Positions 18,919 through 26,361 of a stretch of DNA of 64,000 bases are shown here, piece after piece. Numbering within the stretch: the first letter of the stretch is position 1; every line of letters starts with the position of its first letter. The notes under the pieces are model-generated. The model did not search any database, had not been told where the DNA came from, and was given only the letters and a program-made list of their open reading frames with translations. The translations under genes were made by a program, and so were the position numbers. The DNA is from Afipia sp. P52-10 (lineage in GTDB: Bacteria > Pseudomonadota > Alphaproteobacteria > Rhizobiales > Xanthobacteraceae): NCBI RefSeq assembly GCF_000516555.1, contig NZ_AZSJ01000004.1:125591-189590 (forward strand), written 5' to 3'.

Positions 18919-19235
18919 TGCCTGCTCCCGGCGGCGCTCGGATCGCGAACCGCCAGTCGGACGCGGGTCACCTCGCGCGCCCTGCTATATTCACGTTTGA
19001 TCCTTGCGGTATCCACCCTTGCGTACCCTACGGTCCGGGATCATCCCCTATCGTTGCACGGGTCCTAAGCCCTGCGCAACGATCCGGGCGATGTACCAGC
19101 ACGAAACGTGCCAACCTTTTTGGCGAAGGCACGAAAGCGCATCTCGCGCTGCGGAAACCTTAAACTGATTTCCACATGTACAGGGTTTCACCTGTAAGCT
19201 AGAAGCGCCGGGGTCTAGACGAACGAACAGGAACG
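18919..19235. promoter_or_regulatory. Divergent promoter region between importer B and the LacI regulator
   Basis: These 317 bases contain no credible gene. They must hold the promoters for the minus-strand importer operon and the plus-strand lacI-type gene. The only distinct structure I see is the inverted repeat at 19180-19195 described separately, close to the regulator's start codon. Confidence 0.5.
19180..19195. promoter_or_regulatory. Candidate LacI-family operator (ACAGG-N6-CCTGT)
   Basis: ACAGGGTTTCACCTGT is an inverted repeat with 5-base arms and a 6-base spacer, 41 bases before the LacI start codon, immediately preceded by the small palindrome ACATGT. LacI-family operators are usually 14-20 bp interrupted or direct palindromes near their own promoters, so this is a candidate autoregulatory site. 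It could also be chance: short inverted repeats are common. Confidence 0.35.
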
Positions 19236-20282
19236 ATGGCTGCTGGGCGGCGAACGATCAAGGATGTGGCGAGACTTGCAGGGGTCTCGCTGGGCAGTGC
19301 GTCACGCGCCTTGAGCGGCGCCGACAACGTCTCGGAAGACACGATCGCCCGGGTCAAGCGGGCAGCGGCCTCGCTGCGCTATCAGCCGAACCATGCAGCC
19401 CGCTCGCTGCGGTCCCGCTCGACCAAGACCATCGGCTGCATGTTCGCGGACATGACCAATCCGCTCTATGCCAAACTCTTCGATATGCTGGAAACCCGGC
19501 TGGAGCGGCAGGGTTATATGACTCTGATCTCCAACACTTCGAACCAGCTCGACCGCGAAATCCGTTCGCTGAAACTGCTTGCCGAGCGCGGTCTCGACGC
19601 GCTGATCGTCGCTCCCGCGCACGAGCGCAATCGCGAGCTGAACGATCTCCTTGCCCAATTGCCAATGCCGTATCTGGTGTTGGACCGGGAGGTTCTGGTC
19701 AAGGCAGATACGATCCTGTTCGACCACGCCGGCGGACTCACTCAGGTTGTCGAGCATTTGGCCGGGCTCGGCCACAAGCGGATCGGCCTCGTCACCGCCA
19801 ATCTCAAGAGCCGCCCGGGCCGCCGCCGCATCTCCGCATTCAAGAGCGCGATGCGCGCCCAAGGATTGAAGATCCTCGAGGAGAATCTGGTTCTGCCACC
19901 GACCTCGATGAGCTCCGTCTACGACAGTGTCATCGAAATGCTGTCGCGCAAGGATCGTCCGACGGCCATCGTCGTGCAAGGTACCGGAATTCTCTCCTCC
20001 ACCCTGAATGCGATCGCGACGCTCGGCCTGCGCATCCCCCGCGATCTATCGCTGGTGAGTATCGGCCGCGCCGATTTCATCCAGAACCACGTACCCGCCA
20101 TTTCAACACTTCGGGTCGATTACGAGCGGTTGTCAGACGAAATCGCGGCACACCTGTTCGAGCGCCTCGGCAATGGAAACGGCCACACGCGCAAGCAGCA
20201 GCGACTGCGACGGCTGTTTCCTTACGTGTTCGAGGCTCGCGCCTCGACGGCTCCGCCACGCAAAGCGCCGGATTCCGCGTAA
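19236..20282 (+). CDS. LacI family transcriptional regulator
   Basis: A 348-residue repressor-type protein. The N-terminal helix-turn-helix (TIKDVARLAGVSLGSASRALSG, with NVSEDTIARVKRAAASLRYQPN as the following helix and hinge) covers about residues 7-60. The periplasmic-binding-like sensor domain runs from about 63 to 330 (IGCMFADMTNPLYAKLFDMLE; LSLVSIGRADF). The AGGA site is 3 bases from the ATG. It is divergent from importer operon B and 55 bases upstream of an SDR dehydrogenase on the same strand, so either or both may be its targets. Ligand unknown. Confidence 0.93.
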   Translation: MAAGRRTIKDVARLAGVSLGSASRALSGADNVSEDTIARVKRAAASLRYQPNHAARSLRSRSTKTIGCMFADMTNPLYAKLFDMLETRLERQGYMTLISNTSNQLDREIRSLKLLAERGLDALIVAPAHERNRELNDLLAQLPMPYLVLDREVLVKADTILFDHAGGLTQVVEHLAGLGHKRIGLVTANLKSRPGRRRISAFKSAMRAQGLKILEENLVLPPTSMSSVYDSVIEMLSRKDRPTAIVVQGTGILSSTLNAIATLGLRIPRDLSLVSIGRADFIQNHVPAISTLRVDYERLSDEIAAHLFERLGNGNGHTRKQQRLRRLFPYVFEARASTAPPRKAPDSA

Positions 20283-20337
20283 GCGGATCATCACCAACAC
20301 CGGTCAGAGAGCCGGAAGCGACAAACAGGAGAACCAC

Positions 20338-21147
20338 ATGAAGGTTAAAGACAAGGTCGTCGTCGTCACCGGCGGCGCCAAGGGGATCGGTAGGGCTCTC
20401 TGCGAGCGCTTCCATCGCGAAGATGCGAAGACGGTGATCGTTTCCGACATCGATATCAAGGAAGCCGAAGCCGTGGCGGCTACGATCGGCGGCGCCGCCT
20501 ATCGCACCGATGTCACTAAGGAGGAAGACATCGTCCACCTCGTCAACGATGTGGAGCAGCGGTTCGGCCCGATCGACCTGTTCTGTTCGAATGCCGGCGT
20601 CGCCACAGGCATGAACCCGCTGACCGAGAACGCAGGCGGTGACAGCAACGATTTGTGGACGTTCGCCTGGCAGGTCCATGTGATGGCCCACGTCTACGCA
20701 GCGCGCATCCTGATCCCGCGCATGAAAGCCCGTGGCGGCGGCTATTTCCTGCAGACGATCTCCGCCGCCGGCCTGCTGTCGCAGGTTGGCAGCCCGGTCT
20801 ACTCGACCACGAAGCATGCGGCCGTCGGCTTCGCCGAAAGCCTCGCCATCACCCACAAGGCCGACAACATCCGCGTATCGATGCTGTGCCCGCAGGCGGT
20901 GGATACGCCGCTGCTGCGCGCCGTGCCCACCGGACCGCAATCGCGTGATGGCATCTTGAGCGCGGAAACCGTGGCCGATGCAGTGATTGAGGGGCTGGAC
21001 CGGGAGGCGTTCCTGATCCTGTCGCACAAGGAAGTCGCAGGCTATATGAAGTTCAAGGCGGATGACTATGACCGCTGGATCCGCGGCATGAACAAGCTGC
21101 AAATCTCCTCGCGCGAACGCGCGCAGGCCCAGGCTGGCCAGCAATAA
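20338..21147 (+). CDS. SDR family NAD(P)-dependent oxidoreductase
   Basis: A 269-residue classical short-chain dehydrogenase. The nucleotide-binding TGGAKGIG motif is at residues 11-18, the NAG motif at 85-87, and the catalytic Ser142, Tyr155 and Lys159 are in ISAAGLL...YSTTK. Asp37 or Asp39 after the second strand (VSDIDI) favours NAD(H) over NADP(H). It would interconvert an alcohol and a ketone in the cytoplasm. The start at 20338 follows CAGGAGAACCAC. It is probably co-transcribed with the LacI regulator. Substrate unknown. Confidence 0.92.
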   Translation: MKVKDKVVVVTGGAKGIGRALCERFHREDAKTVIVSDIDIKEAEAVAATIGGAAYRTDVTKEEDIVHLVNDVEQRFGPIDLFCSNAGVATGMNPLTENAGGDSNDLWTFAWQVHVMAHVYAARILIPRMKARGGGYFLQTISAAGLLSQVGSPVYSTTKHAAVGFAESLAITHKADNIRVSMLCPQAVDTPLLRAVPTGPQSRDGILSAETVADAVIEGLDREAFLILSHKEVAGYMKFKADDYDRWIRGMNKLQISSRERAQAQAGQQ

Positions 21148-21163
21148 CGACGCACTATATCGA

Positions 21164-22117
21164 CTACGAGACGTGCAGGACGGCTTTGCCGGTAAACTTG
21201 CGGTCCATGAGATCGGCGGCAACCCTGCCGATCTCATTCCATGATGTCTCCACTTCGATCTGCGGGGTGAGCAGCTTGCGCTGCACGAGATCGGCTAGTA
21301 GCGCGAGCCCGGTCCCGGCCCGCTCCACCCGGGCGAGCTCATCGAAAATGATCAGGCCATAAAGCTTGACGCCGCCGATCCGGAAGAAGTTGCCGCTCTC
21401 GAATGTGGCGGTGGGCGCTTCGGAGACGCCGAAAGTGACGCAGGTGCCAGTGTTACGCAGCATGGTCAGCGCCGAAGCCAGGGTTTGGCCGCCAACGGAA
21501 TCCAGGATCAGGTGAAACGGTCCGAGCGATCTTGCGCTTTCGAGCGATGGACCGACCGCCACGCCACCGTTGCACCAACGCTCGACCGATGCGCGCAGCT
21601 CCGGCCGCCGGACATGGCCGCAAACGATGGCGCCGGATGCTGCCGCCAATTGCACGGCCAGGTGGCCGACGCCGCCACTCGTTCCATCCACTAGCACCTT
21701 CTGGCCGAGCAGCAAGCCGCCCTGCCGGAGTGCGTGCAGCGCAGTCAGGCCTGCCACTGGCAGCGTCGCCGCCTGAGCATCGCTCACTCCGTCCGACAGC
21801 ACGGCCAGCGCATGGGCGGGTACGCGAACCCGCTCCGCCCAGGCGCCCCCAAGCAACAGGCCGACCACACGGGCGCCGACCGGCGGTCCGCCACCTTGCT
21901 TGGCCGCTTCCTCGACCACGCCCGCAAAATCCCAGCCTGGCCGGGCGCCAGGCTCGGAGGCGGTCACCGCGCGTTTGACCTCGCCCCGGTTGAGCGAGAT
22001 CGCCGTGACGCGCACCGTCACATCGGTGGCCCCCGCCGGCGCAAGCGGTGTCGGTTGGATCGATAGACGTCCCGCCGCCTTGGCATCGACGACGACCGCC
22101 CTGACAGTGTCGGACAT
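21164..22117 (-). CDS. Quinone-oxidoreductase-like MDR family dehydrogenase
   Basis: A 317-residue medium-chain dehydrogenase of the zinc-free quinone oxidoreductase branch. The N-terminal GroES-like part has SLNRGEVKRA and PGWDFAGVVEE. The NADPH-binding GTSGGVG motif is at residues 145-151, and no structural-zinc cysteine cluster is visible. The start at 22117 has GAGG 8 bases upstream. It follows chrA by 50 bases on the same strand and is the last gene of the chromate unit, where a one- or two-electron reductase of quinones or chromate would fit. That role is inference; other NADPH-dependent reductions are equally possible. Confidence 0.85.
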   Translation of the reverse strand: MSDTVRAVVVDAKAAGRLSIQPTPLAPAGATDVTVRVTAISLNRGEVKRAVTASEPGARPGWDFAGVVEEAAKQGGGPPVGARVVGLLLGGAWAERVRVPAHALAVLSDGVSDAQAATLPVAGLTALHALRQGGLLLGQKVLVDGTSGGVGHLAVQLAAASGAIVCGHVRRPELRASVERWCNGGVAVGPSLESARSLGPFHLILDSVGGQTLASALTMLRNTGTCVTFGVSEAPTATFESGNFFRIGGVKLYGLIIFDELARVERAGTGLALLADLVQRKLLTPQIEVETSWNEIGRVAADLMDRKFTGKAVLHVS

Positions 22118-22167
22118 GGATGTTTCCTCTTTGCTCTCACCGATATGCGCTGTATCCGCTCCCGAGC

Positions 22168-23565
22168 TTAGGCTGGCAGCTGGCCGAACAGCAGGCCCGC
22201 CATCGCGCACGCCCCCAGCGTCGGGATCATGCCGACCTTGAAACGCAGCATTGCGATCATCGCCGCTACCGCCAACAGCGCCGCTCGCCAATCCGCCGAG
22301 GCCAGCACCGGAATATCCGGTCCTAAACCGAATATCTCGAATGGCCGAACCTCACGAAAAACCACATGTAGCGCGAACCACAGCGCCAGATTCATGATCA
22401 CGCCGACGACAGCCGCGGTGATCGCTGACAAGGCGGCTGAAATCGCCCGGTTGCCGCGCAAGGCCTCCACATAGGGCGCGCCCAGAAATATCCAGAGGAA
22501 GCACGGCGCAAACGTTACCCAGAGAGTGAGGGACGCACCGAGACAGCCCGCCAGGAGCGGATCGAGGCTTCCAGATGCACGAAACGCGGCGAGGAAGCCG
22601 ACGAACTGCAGCACCAAGATCAGCGGCCCTGGGGTCGTTTCCGCGAGACCCAGACCATCCACCATCTCACCCGCGGCCAGCCAGCCGAAATTATCCACTG
22701 CTGCCTGCGCGACATACGCCAGCACGGCGTAGGCGCCCCCGAAGGTGACCACCGCCATGGTCGAGAAGAACGCACCAATTTGCGTCCAGACACTGTCCGC
22801 CCCGGTGGACAGCCACAGCAGCAGGAGCGGTCCAAGCCACACTGGCAGCCAGACGCTGAGGACCCCTAGCGCTCGCCTCAGCGACGGGTCGGTATGGCCC
22901 AGCTCACCGCGCTCGAACATCCCATCGACGACACCCCCGCCGTCTGACGCGACGCCACCTGCACCATGGCCGGTATCGAGGAACAATCGCGGCGCCGCGT
23001 GGCTGCCGACCCAGCCAATCAATCCCGCGAGCAGGACGATCAGCGGAAACGGGATGTGGAAGACATAGATCCCGACGAAAGCGCCAAGCGCAATCGCGAT
23101 CATGGCCCGGTTCTTCAGGGCTCGCCGCCCGATCCGCAGCACCGCCTCCATCACCACCGCCAAAACCGCGGCCTTGATACCCAGAAACAGCGCGTCGATC
23201 AGCGGCACCGACCGATAGAAACCGTAAAGAATACTGAGGCCGAGCATCACGACCGCGCCAGGCAGCACGAATAGGATGCCGGCGACGAGACCACCCGCCG
23301 TGCGATGCAGCAGCCAGCCGATATAAATGGCCAGCTGTTGGGCCTCCGGACCTGGCAGCAGCATGCAATAATTCAAAGCGTGCAGGAACCGCCGCTCGCC
23401 GATCCAGCGACGCTTCTCCACCAGTTCCGTATGCATCAGCGCGATCTGGCCGGCAGGCCCGCCGAAGCTCAAAAGACCGATCTTGGCCCAGACCCTGGTT
23501 GCCTCAGCGAAGGTTGGCGCGGCGGGTATACCGGCGGCGGTGTCTGTCGCAGCGGTGATCGACAT
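22168..23565 (-). CDS. chrA: Chromate transporter ChrA
   Basis: A 465-residue membrane protein of the bidomain (long-chain) CHR family with about ten to twelve membrane spans. Both halves carry the CHR signatures: FGGPAGQIALMHTELVEKRRW near residue 35 in the first and TFGGAYAVLAYVAQAAV...GLAETTPGPLILVLQFVGFLAA in the second. It effluxes chromate taken up through sulfate permeases. AAGGAG precedes the ATG by 6 bases, and the gene begins 9 bases after chrB. Together with the rhodanese-ChrB protein it forms a standard resistance pair. Confidence 0.93.
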   Translation of the reverse strand: MSITAATDTAAGIPAAPTFAEATRVWAKIGLLSFGGPAGQIALMHTELVEKRRWIGERRFLHALNYCMLLPGPEAQQLAIYIGWLLHRTAGGLVAGILFVLPGAVVMLGLSILYGFYRSVPLIDALFLGIKAAVLAVVMEAVLRIGRRALKNRAMIAIALGAFVGIYVFHIPFPLIVLLAGLIGWVGSHAAPRLFLDTGHGAGGVASDGGGVVDGMFERGELGHTDPSLRRALGVLSVWLPVWLGPLLLLWLSTGADSVWTQIGAFFSTMAVVTFGGAYAVLAYVAQAAVDNFGWLAAGEMVDGLGLAETTPGPLILVLQFVGFLAAFRASGSLDPLLAGCLGASLTLWVTFAPCFLWIFLGAPYVEALRGNRAISAALSAITAAVVGVIMNLALWFALHVVFREVRPFEIFGLGPDIPVLASADWRAALLAVAAMIAMLRFKVGMIPTLGACAMAGLLFGQLPA

Positions 23566-23574
23566 CGCGACTCC

Positions 23575-24393
23575 TTACGCCAATTTCTGTACCGAAGGCC
23601 AGTTGTGCGTCTCCTCAGTCGCATCCCGGCTCCAGCGGTAGAAGGCATCATAAAGCAGCATACCCGCATCGAGCTGTTCGAGGTCGTCGCGATACATCCG
23701 CGACAGACCGAGTGATGCGGCAAGGAAACCTGCCGCCTGCGGCGCGAGATCGAGCCGCGCCGTATCTGCCGCTCGCACGATCAACGCCAACCGGCCCAAC
23801 GCCTCCGACGTAAGTCCAAATTCCTCGATCATGGTGTCGAAGGTGCAGCGTTCGCCACGGTGGCTCCAGAACACATCGTCGATATCGAACGGCGTTGCAT
23901 GGAAACGTTCGGCGACATCAAGCACCTCCGACGACGCGACGAACAGAAAGACGGCGCTCGGATCGACGAACCGGCGGATCAGCCAGGGACAGGCCATGCG
24001 GTCCACCTTCGGACGCGCACGCGTGACCCAGACTGTATACCCAGCCACGTCCCGCTGCGGCAGCTTGTCGGAATTGACCAACAGGCCCTTGGCTGCGCGC
24101 CAACCCTCGAATCCTCCTTCCAACGTCTCGGCCTTCGCTCCCAACTGACGCAGCCATGCCGCCGCCCCCTGGCTGAGCTTCAATCCTTTCTGGCAGACGA
24201 CGACAACGTGATGACCAACACATTCGGTGGCCCACTCGGCCACCGTCAAGGCATCCCGACGGACAGCGCCCGGCAACAACCGCGGATCGCCTTTGAAGTC
24301 CTCCGCGGAGCGGACGTCGATGATGGTCGGCGCCGTGGACAGCCCGACCAAGCGAATCAATTGCGATATGGTGATTTCTGTATTTGACGGCAT
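23575..24393 (-). CDS. chrB: Rhodanese domain fused to ChrB C-terminal domain (chromate resistance protein)
   Basis: A 272-residue protein with two parts. Residues about 1-110 are a rhodanese fold (TIIDVRSAEDFKGDPRLLPGA, EGGFEGWRAAKG) with the persulfide-accepting Cys67 in the loop VVVVCQKGLKLSQGAA. Residues about 118-270 match the ChrB C-terminal (Chrome_Resist) domain: WVTRARPKVDRMACPWLIRRFVDPSAVFLFV and FDIDDVFWSHRGERCTFDTMIEEFGL. ChrB proteins support chromate-responsive control and resistance. The N-terminal region is a rhodanese domain, in contrast to other ChrB architectures. It is the first gene of the chr operon. Confidence 0.88.
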   Translation of the reverse strand: MPSNTEITISQLIRLVGLSTAPTIIDVRSAEDFKGDPRLLPGAVRRDALTVAEWATECVGHHVVVVCQKGLKLSQGAAAWLRQLGAKAETLEGGFEGWRAAKGLLVNSDKLPQRDVAGYTVWVTRARPKVDRMACPWLIRRFVDPSAVFLFVASSEVLDVAERFHATPFDIDDVFWSHRGERCTFDTMIEEFGLTSEALGRLALIVRAADTARLDLAPQAAGFLAASLGLSRMYRDDLEQLDAGMLLYDAFYRWSRDATEETHNWPSVQKLA

Positions 24394-24508
24394 GAGCGTC
24401 CATCCCGTGATTGGGAGTATGGACGCGATGTTTGGGCTGCCGCCTCACGGGGTAATCGCGATCAACCCCTTGAGTGCGATCTTACGCGCAACGCTCCTGA
24501 ACCGCAAG

Positions 24509-25219
24509 CTATGCCGCCGCGCTAGCCTGCACCGGTACGATCACCCGCTCTTCCAGCAGCACGCTGCGGATATGACCGATGAAGGTTGAACCGTGCGCGA
24601 ACCAGGCCTTGCCTTCGTCCGACGCGACCATCCGCGCGCGCGATTGCGGACTGTCCCACCAGCTTTCCGTGAAGCCATCGACCGGACCATCGAGCTTAAA
24701 CGGAGCGATGTCAGCGCGAAATTGCTCCTCGACCACCTCCGATAAGGTAAAGCCCCGCAGCTCAGGTACCGCCTGCGCCATCGGCGCGTGAATGTCGCGC
24801 CACTCGTGATGAAATTGCTCGGACGTCAAACCGTCTCGACGCTTGATCACCGATAGCGTCTTGTAACGTGGACGGTTTGCTGACAAGGGCACGACGGCGT
24901 ACTCCTTGGTCACGAACATACGGATGCCGCCGATAATGGTGCCGCCGTCTGCATGCCAGCGTTTGCCTTCCGCCGATGCACCGGCGGCTGCCCGCGCCTC
25001 CAGGCTATCGAACCATACTTGCGCAACGCCATCGAACTCACCCATCGGCAGAACCGAAACATCGGGACGCGATTGCTGCTCGACAATGGCGGACACCGCG
25101 TAACCCCGCAGCCCGGGCACCGCATGGCACATCGGCACATGCACATCGAGCCAATGCCGGACGAAATCCTCACGCGACAACCCCGGTTTCCGCGCCAAAA
25201 ACGAAATCGATTTGATCAA
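24509..25219 (-). CDS. Tandem EthD-domain protein (TTG start)
   Basis: A 236-residue protein made of two EthD/dimeric alpha-beta-barrel repeats. Repeat 1 (about 1-110) begins LIKSISFLARKPGLSREDFVRHWLDVHVPMCHAVPGLRGY, and repeat 2 (about 118-230) begins YKTLSVIKRRDGLTSEQFHHEWRDIHAPMAQAVPELRGF; each keeps the HWxxxHxP-like core. I take the TTG at 25219 as the start because GGGAGG lies 5 bases upstream and repeat 1 begins directly there; an ATG-initiated frame would add 33 residues of unrelated sequence. EthD-type proteins accompany oxygenases and ring-degrading enzymes, but the function is undefined. It stands alone between the chr and heme units. Confidence 0.8.
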   Translation of the reverse strand: MIKSISFLARKPGLSREDFVRHWLDVHVPMCHAVPGLRGYAVSAIVEQQSRPDVSVLPMGEFDGVAQVWFDSLEARAAAGASAEGKRWHADGGTIIGGIRMFVTKEYAVVPLSANRPRYKTLSVIKRRDGLTSEQFHHEWRDIHAPMAQAVPELRGFTLSEVVEEQFRADIAPFKLDGPVDGFTESWWDSPQSRARMVASDEGKAWFAHGSTFIGHIRSVLLEERVIVPVQASAAA

Positions 25220-25293
25220 GGCAGCCTCCCGTGTTCTTGTTGCTGAAAGGCTAGCACAGGATGCGATCGCGTCCACAGACGATGCATACAAAA

Positions 25294-25326
25294 AACGGCC
25301 GGTGCCGCACGCCGGCACCGGCCGTT
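25294..25326 (-). terminator. Rho-independent terminator after the hutX unit
   Basis: AACGGCCGGTGCCG (25294-25307) and CGGCACCGGCCGTT (25313-25326) form a 14-bp stem with a 5-base loop. On the minus strand it is followed by a run of six Ts, giving a classic intrinsic terminator 45 bases past the hutX stop codon. Confidence 0.85.
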
Positions 25327-25370
25327 AAGCCAATCGGCGCATTGCGTTCTGCGCCAGGGAATAACTTGAA

Positions 25371-25871
25371 TTAAGTCAATGACGCCGCCAGTTTGCGGAA
25401 GCGTTCAAGTTGATCCGCCTTCAATTCGCGGTTCTCGTCACGCCCGACGAACACTTTGAACATGATGCCGCCATCAACGTTAAAAAATGCGATGAACGCC
25501 GACGATTTGCCGAAGAACGGACGCTCGACGAATGCAACACCACCACAGCGTTCATGGCGCAAGTGTCCATGCAACCCCTTCGGCTGCATCAGGTTGAAGT
25601 AGCCGCGGCCGATCTCGCCGCGTGGCACCGCGCCGGAGAATTCGAAGATCGCATCATCTGTATGCACGATCAACGTGACATCGCCCCATGCGGCGATGTC
25701 CTGCATGACCGGGACGAACTGGTCGCCCTTGCCGACACGGACCATGCCTTCCGGAAGTGCCTCGATCACCGCCCGTGGCGTCACCTTGCGGTCACGCGCG
25801 ACGTCTTCGATCACCGCACCGGTGTTGTCGGCCATGAATGCCTTCAGTTCGGCAAGATCGGTGCTCAACAT
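25371..25871 (-). CDS. hutX: Heme-utilisation cytosolic carrier protein HutX
   Basis: A 166-residue cytoplasmic protein of the HutX/HuvX (ChuX) family, which binds heme and passes it to downstream enzymes. The recognisable segments are EDVARDRKVTPRAVIEALPEGMVRVG, DVTLIVHTDDAIFEFSGAVPRGEIGRGYFNL and GLHGHLRHERCGGVAFVERPFFGKSSAFIAFFNVDGGIMFKVFVGRD. Start candidates are the ATGs at 25877 and 25871; AGGA lies 9 bases from the second, which I prefer. It follows hmuQ by 28 bases on the same strand, so the two form one operon for handling imported heme. Confidence 0.9.
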   Translation of the reverse strand: MLSTDLAELKAFMADNTGAVIEDVARDRKVTPRAVIEALPEGMVRVGKGDQFVPVMQDIAAWGDVTLIVHTDDAIFEFSGAVPRGEIGRGYFNLMQPKGLHGHLRHERCGGVAFVERPFFGKSSAFIAFFNVDGGIMFKVFVGRDENRELKADQLERFRKLAASLT

Positions 25872-25899
25872 GATCATTCGTCCTTTGAGATCAGATGGA

Positions 25900-26238
25900 T
25901 CAGGCTGCTGCGCTGGTGTTGCGCTGGGTCTGCACCACCTCGAAGCCCTCGAACTTCGGATGTTCGAGATAAAGCGAGCCGGACGAGGAGTCGTTGCCAG
26001 CACGGGCATGCGCCTTGCGGAACTCCTCGGACTTAGTCCACGCCTCGAAGTTCGCCTTGCTCGACCAAACCGTATGCGACGAATACAGCGTGTGGTCTTC
26101 CGCCTCAGGGCCTTTCAACAGATGGAATTCGACGAAGCCCTGCATACGGTCCAGATACGACTCCCGGCTCGCCCAGACGTTCTCGAACGCGCTCTCCGAT
26201 CCCTTTTTGACCTTGAAGCGATTCATCGCGATGAACAT
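25900..26238 (-). CDS. hmuQ: IsdG-type heme-degrading monooxygenase HmuQ
   Basis: A 112-residue dimeric alpha-beta-barrel monooxygenase. The catalytic triad known from IsdG (Asn7, Trp67, His77) is present as Asn6, Trp67 and His77, in FIAMNRF, NFEAWTKS and RKAHARAG. Rhizobial HmuQ/HmuD proteins of this type open heme to biliverdin and release iron. AGGAGACTTTC precedes the ATG at 26238. It lies between hutX and hmuR, which makes the assignment strong. Its transcription may come from its own promoter, because a terminator separates it from hmuR. Confidence 0.93.
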   Translation of the reverse strand: MFIAMNRFKVKKGSESAFENVWASRESYLDRMQGFVEFHLLKGPEAEDHTLYSSHTVWSSKANFEAWTKSEEFRKAHARAGNDSSSGSLYLEHPKFEGFEVVQTQRNTSAAA

Positions 26239-26300
26239 GAAAGTCTCCTGATGTTGCCCGTATTGTTGGGTTTCTTTTACGTCTGAATAGGAAAGAATGA

Positions 26301-26331
26301 AAGAGCCACGCCCGACGCTGGCGTGGCTCTT
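26301..26331 (-). terminator. Intrinsic terminator downstream of hmuR
   Basis: AAGAGCCACGCC (26301-26312) pairs with GGCGTGGCTCTT (26320-26331) around a 7-base loop. On the minus strand the continuation is T-rich (CTTTCATTCTTTCC). It lies 31 bases past the hmuR stop and separates hmuR from hmuQ-hutX. Confidence 0.75.
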
Positions 26332-26361
26332 CAGCGTTTTCTCGCTGTCTCAAGCCTTCAT

